The notes below the pieces were generated by a model. That model did no database searches. It was not told the origin of the DNA and saw only the letters and a list, made by a program, of their open reading frames with translations. This document shows, one piece after another, positions 41,869-50,573 of a stretch of 51,400 nt of DNA (position 1 is its first letter; each line of letters opens with the position of its first letter). The stretch covers positions 1 through 51,400 of the forward strand of contig JAJEIO010000018.1 in assembly GCA_022827835.1 (NCBI GenBank). Direction: 5' to 3'. The stretch is from Candidatus Latescibacterota bacterium. Its GTDB lineage: Bacteria > Latescibacterota > UBA2968 > UBA8231. The translations under genes and the position numbers were made by a program.

Positions 41869-42599
41869 GGCGAGGGCGCGCCGCGGTCTTGGGGCTCCCA
41901 GCCGACGAGTTCTTTGGCGTTGGCCAGATCCCACTTTTTGTCCGCGCCCAGTGAGACTCCGTAGATGATGCCGAATTGGGGCCGGGGGGCCTCGATGCAG
42001 CAAGCGGTCAGTTCAGAGACATCGCGGGCGCTGAGCCAGCGGTTTTCGCCGGGGGGATAGGTGCTGTTGACTTCCTCGGTGTCCGGGTAATTGGCGATGC
42101 GGAGGCAGTAAGAGGAGATGCCGTACTCGTCGTAGTAGAAGCGGCCGAGGGCTTCGCCGAATGCCTTGCTGACGCCGTACATGCTGTCGGGGCGGATCGG
42201 CATCTCGGGGGTGGTGTAGATGCCTTCTTGCTCGTAGAAGCCCGTTACGTGGTTAGTGCTGGCAAAGACGACGACCGGGACCTTGTTGATGCGGGCGGCC
42301 TCAAAGATGTTGTAGGTGCCCTGGATATTGGTCTCCATGATCATCTGGTTGTAGCGCGTGCGCGGATAGCCCCGCTGGACGATGGCGATGCCGAGGTGGA
42401 CGATGGTGTCGATGCCTTCGCAGGCCTCGACCATGTTCTCGAAGTTGGCGAGGTCGGAGACGACGATCTCGTCGTTTGGTTCGACCTCTGGGATGTTGCG
42501 GTGGAAGAGTAGGCGAAAGTCGTAGCGGTCTTTGAGATGGCGGCGCAGGCCGGACCCGACTTTGCCGGCGGCACCAGTGATGAAAAGTTTTTTCTTCAT
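41865..42599 (-). CDS. NAD-dependent epimerase/dehydratase, uronate-dehydrogenase-like SDR
   Basis: 244 aa extended SDR. NAD-binding GxxGxxG at residues 9-15 (FITGAAGKVGSGLRR), catalytic Tyr141/Lys145 in YGVSK with Ser114. The FASTNHVTGFY segment is typical of uronate dehydrogenases, which oxidise galacturonate or glucuronate to aldarolactones. The protein is slightly shorter than usual (about 265). It lies downstream of the TonB receptor gene (136-nt gap), which suggests carbohydrate uptake and oxidation; the substrate is unproved. Confidence 0.85.
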   Translation of the reverse strand: MKKKLFITGAAGKVGSGLRRHLKDRYDFRLLFHRNIPEVEPNDEIVVSDLANFENMVEACEGIDTIVHLGIAIVQRGYPRTRYNQMIMETNIQGTYNIFEAARINKVPVVVFASTNHVTGFYEQEGIYTTPEMPIRPDSMYGVSKAFGEALGRFYYDEYGISSYCLRIANYPDTEEVNSTYPPGENRWLSARDVSELTACCIEAPRPQFGIIYGVSLGADKKWDLANAKELVGWEPQDRGAPSP

Positions 42600-42735
42600 A
42601 TCTCTTCCTTGTGTTTGGCGGCGTCTGCGAGATTGCGGTCTATACTATTTGCTTGGGCTAAGGGGCGCAAGTCATTGAGGTAAAGGAGACGCTGGGTCTG
42701 TACGCCACCTAGATTCTCGTCCCTTCGCGCTCCGC

Positions 42736-45303
42736 TTAGAAAGAAACAGTCGCCGTCATCGAAACCGTCCGCGGCGCGCCGAGCCAGGCCGCGTTCTCGG
42801 TGATGGCGGACAGATAGGCCCTGTCGAGCAGATTGTTCGCCACGAGTGAGAACTCCGTCGATCGGAGCAGGGGACCCAGCGCCTCGCCTGAGAAACTGAC
42901 ATACGCGTCCACCAGCCAATAGGCGTCCGTGTACCAGTCCGCCGTCAGGCTGACGCGCCGCGACGATGTGTACTTGGCCGTCAGTCCCGTGCGGAAAGGC
43001 CCGGTCCGATCGAGTGAGACGACCCACAGCTTGTCCGGTACACCGGTGACGTCGGCTCCCGCAACGATGTTCTGGCTTTCGTCGACGAGGGGATCACCGC
43101 TCCCGATGTACTCCGAGTCGTTGAGTGTGCCGGCCGTGTAGAAGGACATCTGCTGCGGCATCCGCACCGTTGCCGAGAACTCCAAGCCCTTCGTTTGGAG
43201 GCCACCAGCGTTGAAATAGGCACCGCCGCCCGGGATGAGGTAGTTGGGACCGGCGGCCGTCGTCGGGCCGAGGTAGAAGATACGATTCTCGAAGTCGATG
43301 GTGTACCACGTGGCGCTCAGCGCCAGTCGTTCCCCCGTGTACTGCAGCCCGACGTCGATGTTCGAGGCGGTCTCGGGCTCGAGCAGATCGAGGCTCCGGC
43401 CCGGCACCTCGAGGAGCGTAGCGCTGATCGCCCTGAAGTTCTCCGAATAGCCAGCGAACAGGTCGAGGCCCGCGACCGGCGTCTCGTATGTGATGCCGCC
43501 GGAGAAGAGCAGATCCGAATCCGAATCGACCTCGAGGTCCGGGCCGACATTGAACTGGTCTTCGCGCGACACGCCGACCAAGAACTGCTTGACGCCGCCG
43601 CTCAGGGACAACGGGCCGGCGAAGATCGTCTCCTCGGCGTACCACTTGAAGATATGTTGAGGGAAATCCCACTCATACTGGTGCCAGTAGGCCTGCTCGT
43701 TCCAGTCGAAGCTGAGCGTCGGATCCAGCATCTGATGCCAGTCTCGACCTAGGTGCCGCCGCGAGTCCTCGTACCAGATGCCGGCGCGCAGTGTGCTGCC
43801 GGCGGTGCCGATGGTGGTGAACCACTCCTCATCGAGCGTCACGCCGACGCGGTCCTTCCCGTAGTGGCTGTGGCGGTACGACTGCACCGCAGTAGCATCC
43901 GGGTGGCACGCGGGATCGACCTCTGGGCCGCCCGATCCGTAGTAGTTGTAGATGTAGGACGACGTGCACCCGTCGACCGGCCCGACTGCGACGCCGTCCC
44001 GGTTCACGAAGCGGATCAGCCCGAGCTGCGCGCCGCCTTGCACGGGTGCGAGGCCCATCAGCTCCGATTCTGGGCCACCGCCGTCGTCGGTGATGTCGAC
44101 GATGTAGGGGGGCAGCCAATCGCCGCGCCCCCGGTTGCGATGGAAATAGAGTCCGCCGCTCATGGATAGGGCGTCGAGCGACCAGTCCGCCTTCAGGTAG
44201 GCCAAGGTGTTGTTCCGCCGGGTCTGCCAGCCGGGCCGGTAGAACTGGTTCAGGTATGGGACACCCGGCCAGTCGCCCACCAGGCGGTCCCAGCGCGGGT
44301 TCGCCCTGAAGTTGGCCTCGCTGTAGAGCCGCTGGTAGGTGTCCTCGTGGATGCTGTCGTACGAGAGGTGGCTTGTAAGGTCAAGGCGTCCGTGCGACGA
44401 GACGAACTTGACGGCAATGTGCTCCCGCTCGTTCCGCGCGGAGCCCTGCATCCAATCGGTCGATTCCTGGCGGACCGCGGCGATCCAGGCACGCGTCTCG
44501 CGGCCAAACAACGGCCCAGTGTCGAGGCGCATGTAGAGCCGCTGGCCTTCGTTCTCGCCGATGGTGGTTGACGCAGTGTAGGTCCGCTCGCTCGCCGGAT
44601 CGTCCGTCAGGTAGTTGAACGTGCCGCCCAGCGCCTCGACCGAGCGGGAGGCGATGTCGGCCGTTCCCTGCGACACCTCGACGCCGCCGAGGTTCATCGG
44701 GTCGATGAATCGGTTCGCTTTGGCTCCGCTGAAGTAGTCGGATGTACCGTTGGGGAACCCATCGATGGTCGTGCCGATCTGCGCCTCGCTGATGGTCACT
44801 TGGAAACCGCGCACGGCGACGTTGCTCGACCAGTCGTCGAAGCCGTATGCATCGCCCTCCTGGATGGATACCCCGGGCAGGTTATCGACCACCGACGTCA
44901 CGCTGGTGATGTTCGACTGCTGGAGGATCATTGGCTCGGCGACGACGTTGCTCGCGAAGATTCGAGGCTCCTCGGCAACGACGCTGATTCCCGCGAGTCC
45001 GACGACGCTCGGTTCCAAGCGAACATCGAGAGCGGTGACGCCCGGACTTATCGTCAGTCGCTTTGTCTGGAATCCCACAAAGGAAAAAACCAGAATGTCC
45101 TCTGGAGACCGAAGGTCAATCGAATAGGTCCCGTCCTGGTCTGTCATCGTCCCGATGTATGTGCCCTCAATGACGACCGTTGTGCCCGGTAAGGCATCGC
45201 CGGTTTCATCCGAAACCACGGTACCTGAAACCGCAATCTGCCCGTGGGCATCCTGGGCTAGTTGTACAGCGAATATGACGGCAAGAGTGCGTACGAATTT
45301 CAT
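42736..45303 (-). CDS. TonB-dependent outer-membrane receptor with carboxypeptidase-like regulatory domain
   Basis: 855 aa. Signal peptide (MKFVRTLAVIFAVQLAQDAHG), then a CarboxypepD_reg-like domain (ISGTVV-type start, residues about 25-105, PGTTVVIEGTYIGTMTDQDG). The plug follows (about 115-240: VDNLPGVSIQEGDAYGFDDW, VAVRGFQVTISEAQIGTTID) and then a 22-strand barrel ending in TVSMTATVSF with the terminal Phe. It imports a substrate through the outer membrane using TonB/ExbBD, none of which is in the window. No SusD-like partner follows. AGGAGG precedes the ATG. Confidence 0.93.
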   Translation of the reverse strand: MKFVRTLAVIFAVQLAQDAHGQIAVSGTVVSDETGDALPGTTVVIEGTYIGTMTDQDGTYSIDLRSPEDILVFSFVGFQTKRLTISPGVTALDVRLEPSVVGLAGISVVAEEPRIFASNVVAEPMILQQSNITSVTSVVDNLPGVSIQEGDAYGFDDWSSNVAVRGFQVTISEAQIGTTIDGFPNGTSDYFSGAKANRFIDPMNLGGVEVSQGTADIASRSVEALGGTFNYLTDDPASERTYTASTTIGENEGQRLYMRLDTGPLFGRETRAWIAAVRQESTDWMQGSARNEREHIAVKFVSSHGRLDLTSHLSYDSIHEDTYQRLYSEANFRANPRWDRLVGDWPGVPYLNQFYRPGWQTRRNNTLAYLKADWSLDALSMSGGLYFHRNRGRGDWLPPYIVDITDDGGGPESELMGLAPVQGGAQLGLIRFVNRDGVAVGPVDGCTSSYIYNYYGSGGPEVDPACHPDATAVQSYRHSHYGKDRVGVTLDEEWFTTIGTAGSTLRAGIWYEDSRRHLGRDWHQMLDPTLSFDWNEQAYWHQYEWDFPQHIFKWYAEETIFAGPLSLSGGVKQFLVGVSREDQFNVGPDLEVDSDSDLLFSGGITYETPVAGLDLFAGYSENFRAISATLLEVPGRSLDLLEPETASNIDVGLQYTGERLALSATWYTIDFENRIFYLGPTTAAGPNYLIPGGGAYFNAGGLQTKGLEFSATVRMPQQMSFYTAGTLNDSEYIGSGDPLVDESQNIVAGADVTGVPDKLWVVSLDRTGPFRTGLTAKYTSSRRVSLTADWYTDAYWLVDAYVSFSGEALGPLLRSTEFSLVANNLLDRAYLSAITENAAWLGAPRTVSMTATVSF

Positions 45304-45323
45304 GAAAGGAGACCTCCTGTGAT

Positions 45324-45339
45324 TAGGTAAGAATACCTA
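45324..45339 (-). promoter_or_regulatory. Inverted repeat in the TonB-receptor leader
   Basis: TAGGTA-AGAA-TACCTA is a perfect 6-bp inverted repeat 21 nt before the receptor ATG. It follows an AT-rich run (minus strand TATAGATAATATAGATATA) that can serve as a -10 region. It may be an operator or an mRNA hairpin. Confidence 0.35.
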
Positions 45340-45407
45340 TATCTATATTATCTATAAACAAATTTTGGGAGGGCGCGTGAAGCGGCAAACTAGAAAGCAC
45401 TGATCTT

Positions 45408-45509
45408 TCATTTGGCCGAGCGCTGGGCTGTCAGCGACGCGAGGCTGCCCAAGTTTCTCAGCGAGGGAAAAAGTCCCGTCCAAGCGGCGACGACTAGCAA
45501 CGTGCCGAT
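45408..45509 (-). pseudogene. Detached 3' end of an MFS transporter gene
   Basis: Thirty-three codons and a stop read IGTLLVVAAWTGLFPSLRNL then GSLASLTAQRSAK. The first 32 residues are identical to the C-terminus of the MFS protein encoded at 47251-48522. Over those 96 nt (45414-45509 against 47269-47364) there are nine base differences, all synonymous. It starts 2 nt after the PIN-gene stop. It has no start of its own and is a remnant or regenerated gene end, marking the far boundary of the PIN/XRE-ImmA cassette. Confidence 0.9.
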
Positions 45510-45511
45510 TT

Positions 45512-46018
45512 CTACGATTCTCTGAGGTCAAGACGCGATGAGAACCGTTCGAGGATTTTCTTGGAGATGTGATGAGGATTGTTGGTGTGGATGCGCCGTG
45601 CCGTTTCAAGGGCGCGGGAAGCGGAGAGGCCCCCTGCCGAAACCAGATCGAGCATGAGCTCGAGCCCCCACCTCGTCCGGACATTGTACTCGCCGCAGGT
45701 CCGACGAAGGAGCCGGTCGTTGGTAACGCAGATCCAGTCGTTCTCCCGACACACTTGAAGCGAAAGACGATCGTAGCGAGAGAGTCTTCGTGGAAGCGTC
45801 GCGAGTTGGAGAAGAACTCCCGGTTCAACCTCGATTACGGTCAGTCCGAGTTCCCTACAGCGCGCGAGGCTCAGGTCGTCCACTTCGTCGACAACGTCTC
45901 GAACGACATGAACCGGTGCCAAATGCTGAACGACGAGGGCGAGAATTGATAGATCCGAATCCCGGTAGTCGATAAGTACGTCCGCGTCCGACAGAAGGAC
46001 CTTCGGGCGATCAGGCAT
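45512..46018 (-). CDS. PIN-domain protein (probable RNase toxin)
   Basis: 168 aa. The PIN fold is shown by LLSDADVLIDYRD (Asp11/Asp13), VVDEVDDL (Glu45), SRYDRLSLQVCRE (Asp83) and CVTNDRLLRR (Asp101), the expected acidic metal-binding set. PIN toxins cleave RNA. The ATG lies 1 nt after the stop of the XRE-ImmA gene, so translation is coupled. That upstream protein would be the antitoxin or regulator. The ~55-residue C-terminal helical extension may bind it. Confidence 0.8.
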   Translation of the reverse strand: MPDRPKVLLSDADVLIDYRDSDLSILALVVQHLAPVHVVRDVVDEVDDLSLARCRELGLTVIEVEPGVLLQLATLPRRLSRYDRLSLQVCRENDWICVTNDRLLRRTCGEYNVRTRWGLELMLDLVSAGGLSASRALETARRIHTNNPHHISKKILERFSSRLDLRES

Positions 46019-46019
46019 C

Positions 46020-47147
46020 TCATGTGGCCCATTCGGCGGCTAGCTGGCGCATATCCATTAAGGGAATGCGGAGGATCTCAGCACCTCGGCTGAGCGAGAT
46101 CTCGTCGCTCTCGACCGCTTGGCGGACCAGGCTGCGCAACCGATCGTCCAGACAGTCGGTATCGGAAAGACGATCCGGCTCTAGGCCTCGTTTTTCGTTG
46201 AACTTGTTTTCGGTCAGCGGCTGAGGTTCGTCGACCTTTTTCAAGGTCTGGCCGAAACGTCTTCGGTGTTGCACCTGAAAAGTCCGGAATACGTCCCTTG
46301 GGGCTTCTTTCATCTGTACCAAACGGATCAGCACGGTCTTATAGCTCACGTGAAAGATCCTCTTGACCTTGATGACGCGCTCGTAGAGGGGGTGTCCTCG
46401 CGAGTCCTGCCACTCCCGCTCGAAGGAGTCGTGGGGCATCAGGAAGAAGCTTGCGAACTCATCGGCTTGTTTTTCCTCTTCTTCAGGTTCCTCCTCCTGC
46501 CTATGGTCGTAAGCGCCGGGGTGCAGCAGCAGGTGCCCGAGTTCGTGCGCGGCCGAGAAAATCCAGCGCTCAACCGAGATCCGCTCCCAGATGTTGATGA
46601 CGATCGCCGGTCCACCGTCATCTTCCTTAACCGATAGCCCAAAGAAAGCATCAGTCGCGCGAGGGACGCGGAAAACCTTGATGCCGCATCTTTCCAAGAT
46701 CCCGCAGATGTCGTGAATGGGTTGATCATCGAGCTTGAGATATTTCCGCGTCTTCTCGGCGACAGCCTGTGGACTGAGTTGCTGACGAGGACGGAGGCCT
46801 CGCAGTTGAAAGGGTGGAGAATCTTCGAGCAACTCCTCAAGGAAGTTATAGTCGTCGAGCCAATTGGAGACCTCTGCAAGCAACTGTTCTCGCTCTCGGA
46901 CGCGCTTTCGAGCGCGAAAGCGTACGGTGTGCAGTGGGCGCACCGGGGTCGCGAGTTCAATAGTCGAGACCCCCAACGCGCGCGCTAACCCGCGCATGGT
47001 AGCAGCGCGAGGCAGCGTTTGGCCTCGCTCGATCTTGGCCAAACCAAGACGAGATAGCTGCGCCCGATCAGCAAGGGCCTTCTGGCTTATCCTCTTTGAG
47101 GTACGTAGCCGCATCACGTTGGTGCCGATCACATTATTGGTGGACAT
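46020..47147 (-). CDS. XRE-family HTH regulator fused to ImmA/IrrE metallopeptidase
   Basis: 375 aa from the ATG at 47147, preceded by GGAGAAG; the longer frame to 47195 lacks a ribosome site. XRE helix-turn-helix (MRLRTSKRISQKALADRAQL), linker, then the ImmA/IrrE domain with SAAHELGHLLLHPG (His201, Glu202, His205), followed by an acidic insertion (EEEPEEEEKQADEFASFF). Pairing with a downstream PIN gene suggests a two-gene toxin-antitoxin unit in which the protease-regulator controls the PIN toxin. This is inference. Similar architecture, different sequence, to the protein at 24950-26035. Confidence 0.87.
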   Translation of the reverse strand: MSTNNVIGTNVMRLRTSKRISQKALADRAQLSRLGLAKIERGQTLPRAATMRGLARALGVSTIELATPVRPLHTVRFRARKRVREREQLLAEVSNWLDDYNFLEELLEDSPPFQLRGLRPRQQLSPQAVAEKTRKYLKLDDQPIHDICGILERCGIKVFRVPRATDAFFGLSVKEDDGGPAIVINIWERISVERWIFSAAHELGHLLLHPGAYDHRQEEEPEEEEKQADEFASFFLMPHDSFEREWQDSRGHPLYERVIKVKRIFHVSYKTVLIRLVQMKEAPRDVFRTFQVQHRRRFGQTLKKVDEPQPLTENKFNEKRGLEPDRLSDTDCLDDRLRSLVRQAVESDEISLSRGAEILRIPLMDMRQLAAEWAT

Positions 47148-47195
47148 AAAGGCTTCTCCCTGGATGTGGTTTCCCTGGTCTGGGAAGGTATTCAA

Positions 47196-47224
47196 AAGTT
47201 ATCTTATTAACAGATTATCGTCAA
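47196..47224 (-). promoter_or_regulatory. Candidate promoter of the XRE-ImmA/PIN cassette
   Basis: Minus strand TTGACG (47219-47224), 17-nt spacer, TAACTT (47196-47201). It lies between the MFS stop and the XRE-ImmA start, so the cassette carries its own promoter. The -10 is weak. Confidence 0.35.
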
Positions 47225-47250
47225 TAAGTATATTTTCATGTGCCGGTCTC

Positions 47251-48522
47251 TCATTCCCGCTGGTTGGGTGCCGATCTCTGAGCCGTCAGGGACGCGAGGC
47301 TGCCCAAGTTTCTCAGCGAGGGAAAAAGGCCCGTCCAAGCGGCGACGACGAGTAACGTGCCGATGCCACCGCTGACGACGGAGAAGACCGGGTTGAAGAG
47401 CTGGGCCACCAGCCCGGACTCAAAGCCGCCGATCTCGTTGGACGCGCCGACGAAGATGGCGGAGACGGCTTGGACCCGGCCCCGCATCTCGTTGGGCGTG
47501 CCCATCTGCGAGATGACGCGGCGGATGACCATGCTGACGTTGTCGAAAGCGCCGGTCAGCGCCAGCATCAGCAGCGAGAACCAGAAGTTTTGCGAGAGAC
47601 CAAAAAGGATGGTCGCCGCACCGAAGCCGGCTACGCACCAGAGTAGGGTTTTGCCAGAGCGGCGAATCGGCGGCAGATGGGCGATGGCCAAGGCGGTGAT
47701 GGTGGCACCGATGGCCGGAGCCGCGACCAGCCAGCCGAGCGCGGCTTCGGGTGCGAGGCCGACGGAGCTGAGGTCGATGATTTCGCGGGCGAAGATGGGC
47801 AAGAGGTACACTGCGCCGCCTAAGAGAACGGCGAACAGATCGAGCGAGATCGCGCCGAGGAGGAGCGGCTGGTCGCGGACGAAGCGCAGCCCGACGGCGA
47901 TCTGCGCGAACATCTTGCCCCCTTGGATGCGCGGAGCGGACGGCAAGATCATGGTGCTGAGGAAGAGGATGAAGGCCGCCGAGGATATGGCGCTGAGGAC
48001 ATAGGCGGCTTGGAGGTTGAAGGCGATGACAAAGCCGCCGATGGCCGGTCCGGCGATGCCGATGATCTGCTGCAAGCTGGTTGCCCACTTGGCGGCGTTT
48101 TCAAAGAGCGCGTCCGGGACTAGCAAGGGCGCGATGGCCCGTTGTGCGGGCCAGCCTAGGCGGAGGAAGGACGAGTCCAAAAAAAGCAGCACGTACATCC
48201 AGAGTATCGGCATCTGGTACCAGCTAAAGACGGCCAAGGCCAGCGAGCAGAACGTCGCGCCGGCTAGACTGAGCATCATCAGCTTGCGGCGGTCGAAGAC
48301 GTCGGCTAGATACCCGGCCGGCAGGGTCAACAGCAGCATGGGGATGGCTTGGACGAGGCCGACCATGCCGAGGGAGAGGGCTTGGCCGGTGCGGTCGTAC
48401 ATCTCCCAACCGATGGCCAAACCTTGGGCGGCCGTACCCATCCGCACCAGCGAGGAAGCGATGAGATAACGCCGGAAGAGCGGGACGCGCAGGCTGGAGT
48501 AGGGGTCGTGTCTTTTGTGCAA
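47251..48522 (-). CDS. Major facilitator superfamily exporter (EntS/MFS_3-like)
   Basis: 423 aa, twelve hydrophobic helices. Features of the MFS_3 exporter group: LFRRYLIASSLVRMGTAAQG-type start, PAGYLADVFDRRKLMM loop between TM2 and TM3, and the second-half RGRVQAVSAIFVGASNEIGG. Substrates of relatives include siderophores and drugs; this one is unknown. The last 38 codons are partly duplicated at 45408-45509, and the current C-terminus (SAPNQRE) differs from that copy (SAK) only after the shared part. Confidence 0.9.
   Translation of the reverse strand: MHKRHDPYSSLRVPLFRRYLIASSLVRMGTAAQGLAIGWEMYDRTGQALSLGMVGLVQAIPMLLLTLPAGYLADVFDRRKLMMLSLAGATFCSLALAVFSWYQMPILWMYVLLFLDSSFLRLGWPAQRAIAPLLVPDALFENAAKWATSLQQIIGIAGPAIGGFVIAFNLQAAYVLSAISSAAFILFLSTMILPSAPRIQGGKMFAQIAVGLRFVRDQPLLLGAISLDLFAVLLGGAVYLLPIFAREIIDLSSVGLAPEAALGWLVAAPAIGATITALAIAHLPPIRRSGKTLLWCVAGFGAATILFGLSQNFWFSLLMLALTGAFDNVSMVIRRVISQMGTPNEMRGRVQAVSAIFVGASNEIGGFESGLVAQLFNPVFSVVSGGIGTLLVVAAWTGLFPSLRNLGSLASLTAQRSAPNQRE
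47269..47364 (-). repeat. Repeat copy at the MFS 3' end (partner at 45414-45509)
   Basis: 96 nt, 87 identical, direct orientation, 1,855 bp apart. This copy lies in the intact MFS gene; the other lies past the PIN gene. Together they bracket the XRE-ImmA/PIN cassette. Confidence 0.93.
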
Positions 48523-48624
48523 ATCAGCAGCGGTGTATAGTTATGGGCGGAGTACGATTTTGCTAAATTACCGATGTGTCGCTGACTAGCGCCAGTAGCA
48601 CACCGTAGAGAAAGGAAGTTTGTA

Positions 48625-49857
48625 ATGTTGGCAATAGATGGGGGTCCCAAGGTCCGCGAGACGCCATTTCCCAAGCGGCATCTGTTTGGGGATGAGGAGT
48701 GCCAGACCGCGCTACGGCTATTCTCTGAAGCGCAGGAAAGCGGCAATGCAATCGGCTACAGCGGGCCAGAGGAATTGGCTTATGAGCGGGAGTTCGCCGC
48801 GTTTATGGGGGCTGGATACGCCGACTTGGTCAATTCGGGTACTTCAGCGCTCTACGCGGCATTGGGGGCTCTAAAGCTAGAAGCGGCTGGCGAGGTAGTG
48901 ATTCCGCCGATTACGGATCCGGGTGGGGCGATGCCCGCGGCGCTGTTGTGCCAAGTGCCAGTGGTGGCCGATGCTGCGCCGGGGTCGTTCAACGCTGGTG
49001 CGGAGCAGATTGAGGCGGTGCTAACGCCCCACACCCGCGCTATTGTCGTGGCCCACATTGCCGGCGAACCAGCGGATCTGACGCCGATTTTGGCGCTAGC
49101 CGAGGAGCACGGCATACCGGTCATCGAGGATTGCGCCCAAGCCCACGGGGCTCGCTACAAGGGGCAGCTAACGGGATCGTTGGGCACGGTGGCGGCTTTT
49201 TCGACTATGAGCGGCAAGCACCACGCGACGGGTCCGCAGGGCGGGGTGGTCTTTACCCGCGACGAAGATCTCTGCTGGGAGGCCAAGCGCTTTGCCGACC
49301 GAGGCAAGCCCTTTAATACGGAGGCGACCTCCAATCTGCGCGCCGGGCTCAATCTTAACGGCAACGATTTGTCGGCCGCTATTGGGCGGGTACAACTGAG
49401 AAAGCTAGATGCGATGATCGCCAAGCGGCGGCGGGTAGCAGCGCAAATTGAAGAGGCCATTGCCGAGCGCAAGGCAGTGCGGTTGGGATGGCAGGTGGCC
49501 GAGTCGGAGGGGGTGTACTGGTTTATGCGGTTCCACGTGGATGCTGACAAGCTCCGAGTGGATAAAGACGGCTTTGCCCGGGCCGTGGCCGCCGAGGGCA
49601 TTCCGCTGACAGCTACATATCGCTATATCCCCTCCGAGATGATCTGGTTTAAGGAGCGGCAGGTCTTTCCCGGCAGTGACTATCCGTGGGGATTGCCGAA
49701 GTACAGGGGAGACCGCAATGCGCAGTTCCCCTGTCCCAACGCCGTCGCCTCGGTTGAAAGCCACTTCATCATGTCGATTCACGAGAATTTTGCCGCGCGG
49801 GAGGTGGCGGATATTGCGGAGGCGTTTGCGAAGGTGGAGCGGGCGTATTTGCGGTAG
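48625..49857 (+). CDS. DegT/DnrJ/EryC1/StrS-family PLP aminotransferase
   Basis: 410 aa, ATG after AAGGAAG. The family makes amino sugars or aminocyclitols. Blocks: MLAIDGGPKVRETPFPKRHL start, DLVNSGTSALYAALGAL, VIEDCAQAHGARYKGQ, and the PLP lysine Lys198 in FSTMSGKHHATGPQGG. In this position His-His follows the Lys, as in several DegT enzymes of unknown substrate. No other amino-sugar genes are adjacent. It is divergent from the MFS gene across 102 nt. The last 47 nt recur at 50638-50684. Confidence 0.92.
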   Translation: MLAIDGGPKVRETPFPKRHLFGDEECQTALRLFSEAQESGNAIGYSGPEELAYEREFAAFMGAGYADLVNSGTSALYAALGALKLEAAGEVVIPPITDPGGAMPAALLCQVPVVADAAPGSFNAGAEQIEAVLTPHTRAIVVAHIAGEPADLTPILALAEEHGIPVIEDCAQAHGARYKGQLTGSLGTVAAFSTMSGKHHATGPQGGVVFTRDEDLCWEAKRFADRGKPFNTEATSNLRAGLNLNGNDLSAAIGRVQLRKLDAMIAKRRRVAAQIEEAIAERKAVRLGWQVAESEGVYWFMRFHVDADKLRVDKDGFARAVAAEGIPLTATYRYIPSEMIWFKERQVFPGSDYPWGLPKYRGDRNAQFPCPNAVASVESHFIMSIHENFAAREVADIAEAFAKVERAYLR

Positions 49858-49959
49858 AAAGCTAAAAACGAGACGACCGGCGAGCCGGCCCTAGTAACGT
49901 CGGCAAACTCATCGGCAAGCCGATCCGGGTTCCGGTAAAATGTTTCGGAAACCAACCGG

Positions 49960-50307
49960 TCACGTGGAGATGATGTCATCCACCGCTACCTCAAGGACAT
50001 CGGCCAGCTTGCGAAGGGTGTACACAGACCCGCTGTTGCGTCCCGTCTCGATCTCGACGATCTGCACTCGGTTGACACCAGAGGCGCGAGCTAAGGCGGA
50101 TTGGGACAGTCCACGGTATTCACGCCACACCCGCAAAGGGGATTCTCGGTCGATGAGCCGGTCGGCCACATGCGCTGGTACAAGTTCTTCCACACCGCTG
50201 GCAATCCTTGCCTCGACTGTCCGCGCTGCCGCCATATCCGCGAAATCTTCTTCTATAGCACACAGGCGCTCATACTCAACCTTGGGGATCGTCACAGTTT
50301 CATTCAT
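49960..50307 (-). CDS. XRE-family HTH antitoxin
   Basis: 115 aa. The N-terminal half is helical (VTIPKVEYERLCAIEEDFAD). The C-terminal half is an XRE helix-turn-helix (LRVWREYRGLSQSALARASG then VNRVQIVEIETG). The order toxin then antitoxin, with 5 nt between them, is that of HigBA-like systems. It would bind and neutralise the RelE-like protein and repress the pair. Confidence 0.88.
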   Translation of the reverse strand: MNETVTIPKVEYERLCAIEEDFADMAAARTVEARIASGVEELVPAHVADRLIDRESPLRVWREYRGLSQSALARASGVNRVQIVEIETGRNSGSVYTLRKLADVLEVAVDDIIST

Positions 50308-50312
50308 GGCTT

Positions 50313-50567
50313 TTACTCCCTGTAGGTACTGCCTCGGCTGGTCACGTACAGAACCTGCAGTACGCTTTCGTCTCTCATCACGACGCGCCAGTCTCCCACC
50401 CGAAGCCGCACTAATCCATCTTGGCCCTTCAGGCGTTTGACGTTATTGGCCAGCGCCGCCGGATCATTGGCGTAGATCCGGATTTTGTCCCGGATGCGCT
50501 CGGCCCAGTTGCGGGGCATCCGGGTCAAGGCCTTCAGCGCTGTGCGGCTGTAGGCGATCTCTCTCAC
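50313..50567 (-). CDS. RelE/ParE-family toxin
   Basis: 84 aa with a GTG start at 50567; a longer frame to 50702 would run through the promoter and the DegT-end duplicate. The fold is RelE-like: REIAYSRTALKALTRMPRNW, then VKRLKGQDGLVRLRVGDWRV and the closing strand VLQVLYVTSRG. Such toxins cleave mRNA on the ribosome or inhibit gyrase. No ribosome site precedes the GTG and the -10 ends 6 nt before it, so the mRNA is probably leaderless. Confidence 0.88.
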   Translation of the reverse strand: MREIAYSRTALKALTRMPRNWAERIRDKIRIYANDPAALANNVKRLKGQDGLVRLRVGDWRVVMRDESVLQVLYVTSRGSTYRE

Positions 50568-50573
50568 ATTGGA

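Noticed and set aside
42596..43027. 143-codon minus-strand frame at the TonB receptor 3' end
   Set aside because: Lies in another phase of the receptor's barrel-coding end and has no family features.
45352..45828. Minus-strand frame of 158 codons downstream of the PIN gene region
   Set aside because: It runs out of frame through the PIN gene and the duplicated MFS end and has no ribosome site; a chance chimera.
49880..49896. CCGGC-GA-GCCGG hairpin after the DegT gene
   Set aside because: The loop of two bases is too tight and there is no T-run, so it is not called as a terminator.
49779..49979. 66-codon minus-strand frame starting MTSSPRDRLVSETFY within the antitoxin end
   Set aside because: It could be coupled to the antitoxin by its overlap, but it runs into the DegT 3' end antisense and has no recognisable domain. 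Possibly a truncated third cassette gene; too weak to call.
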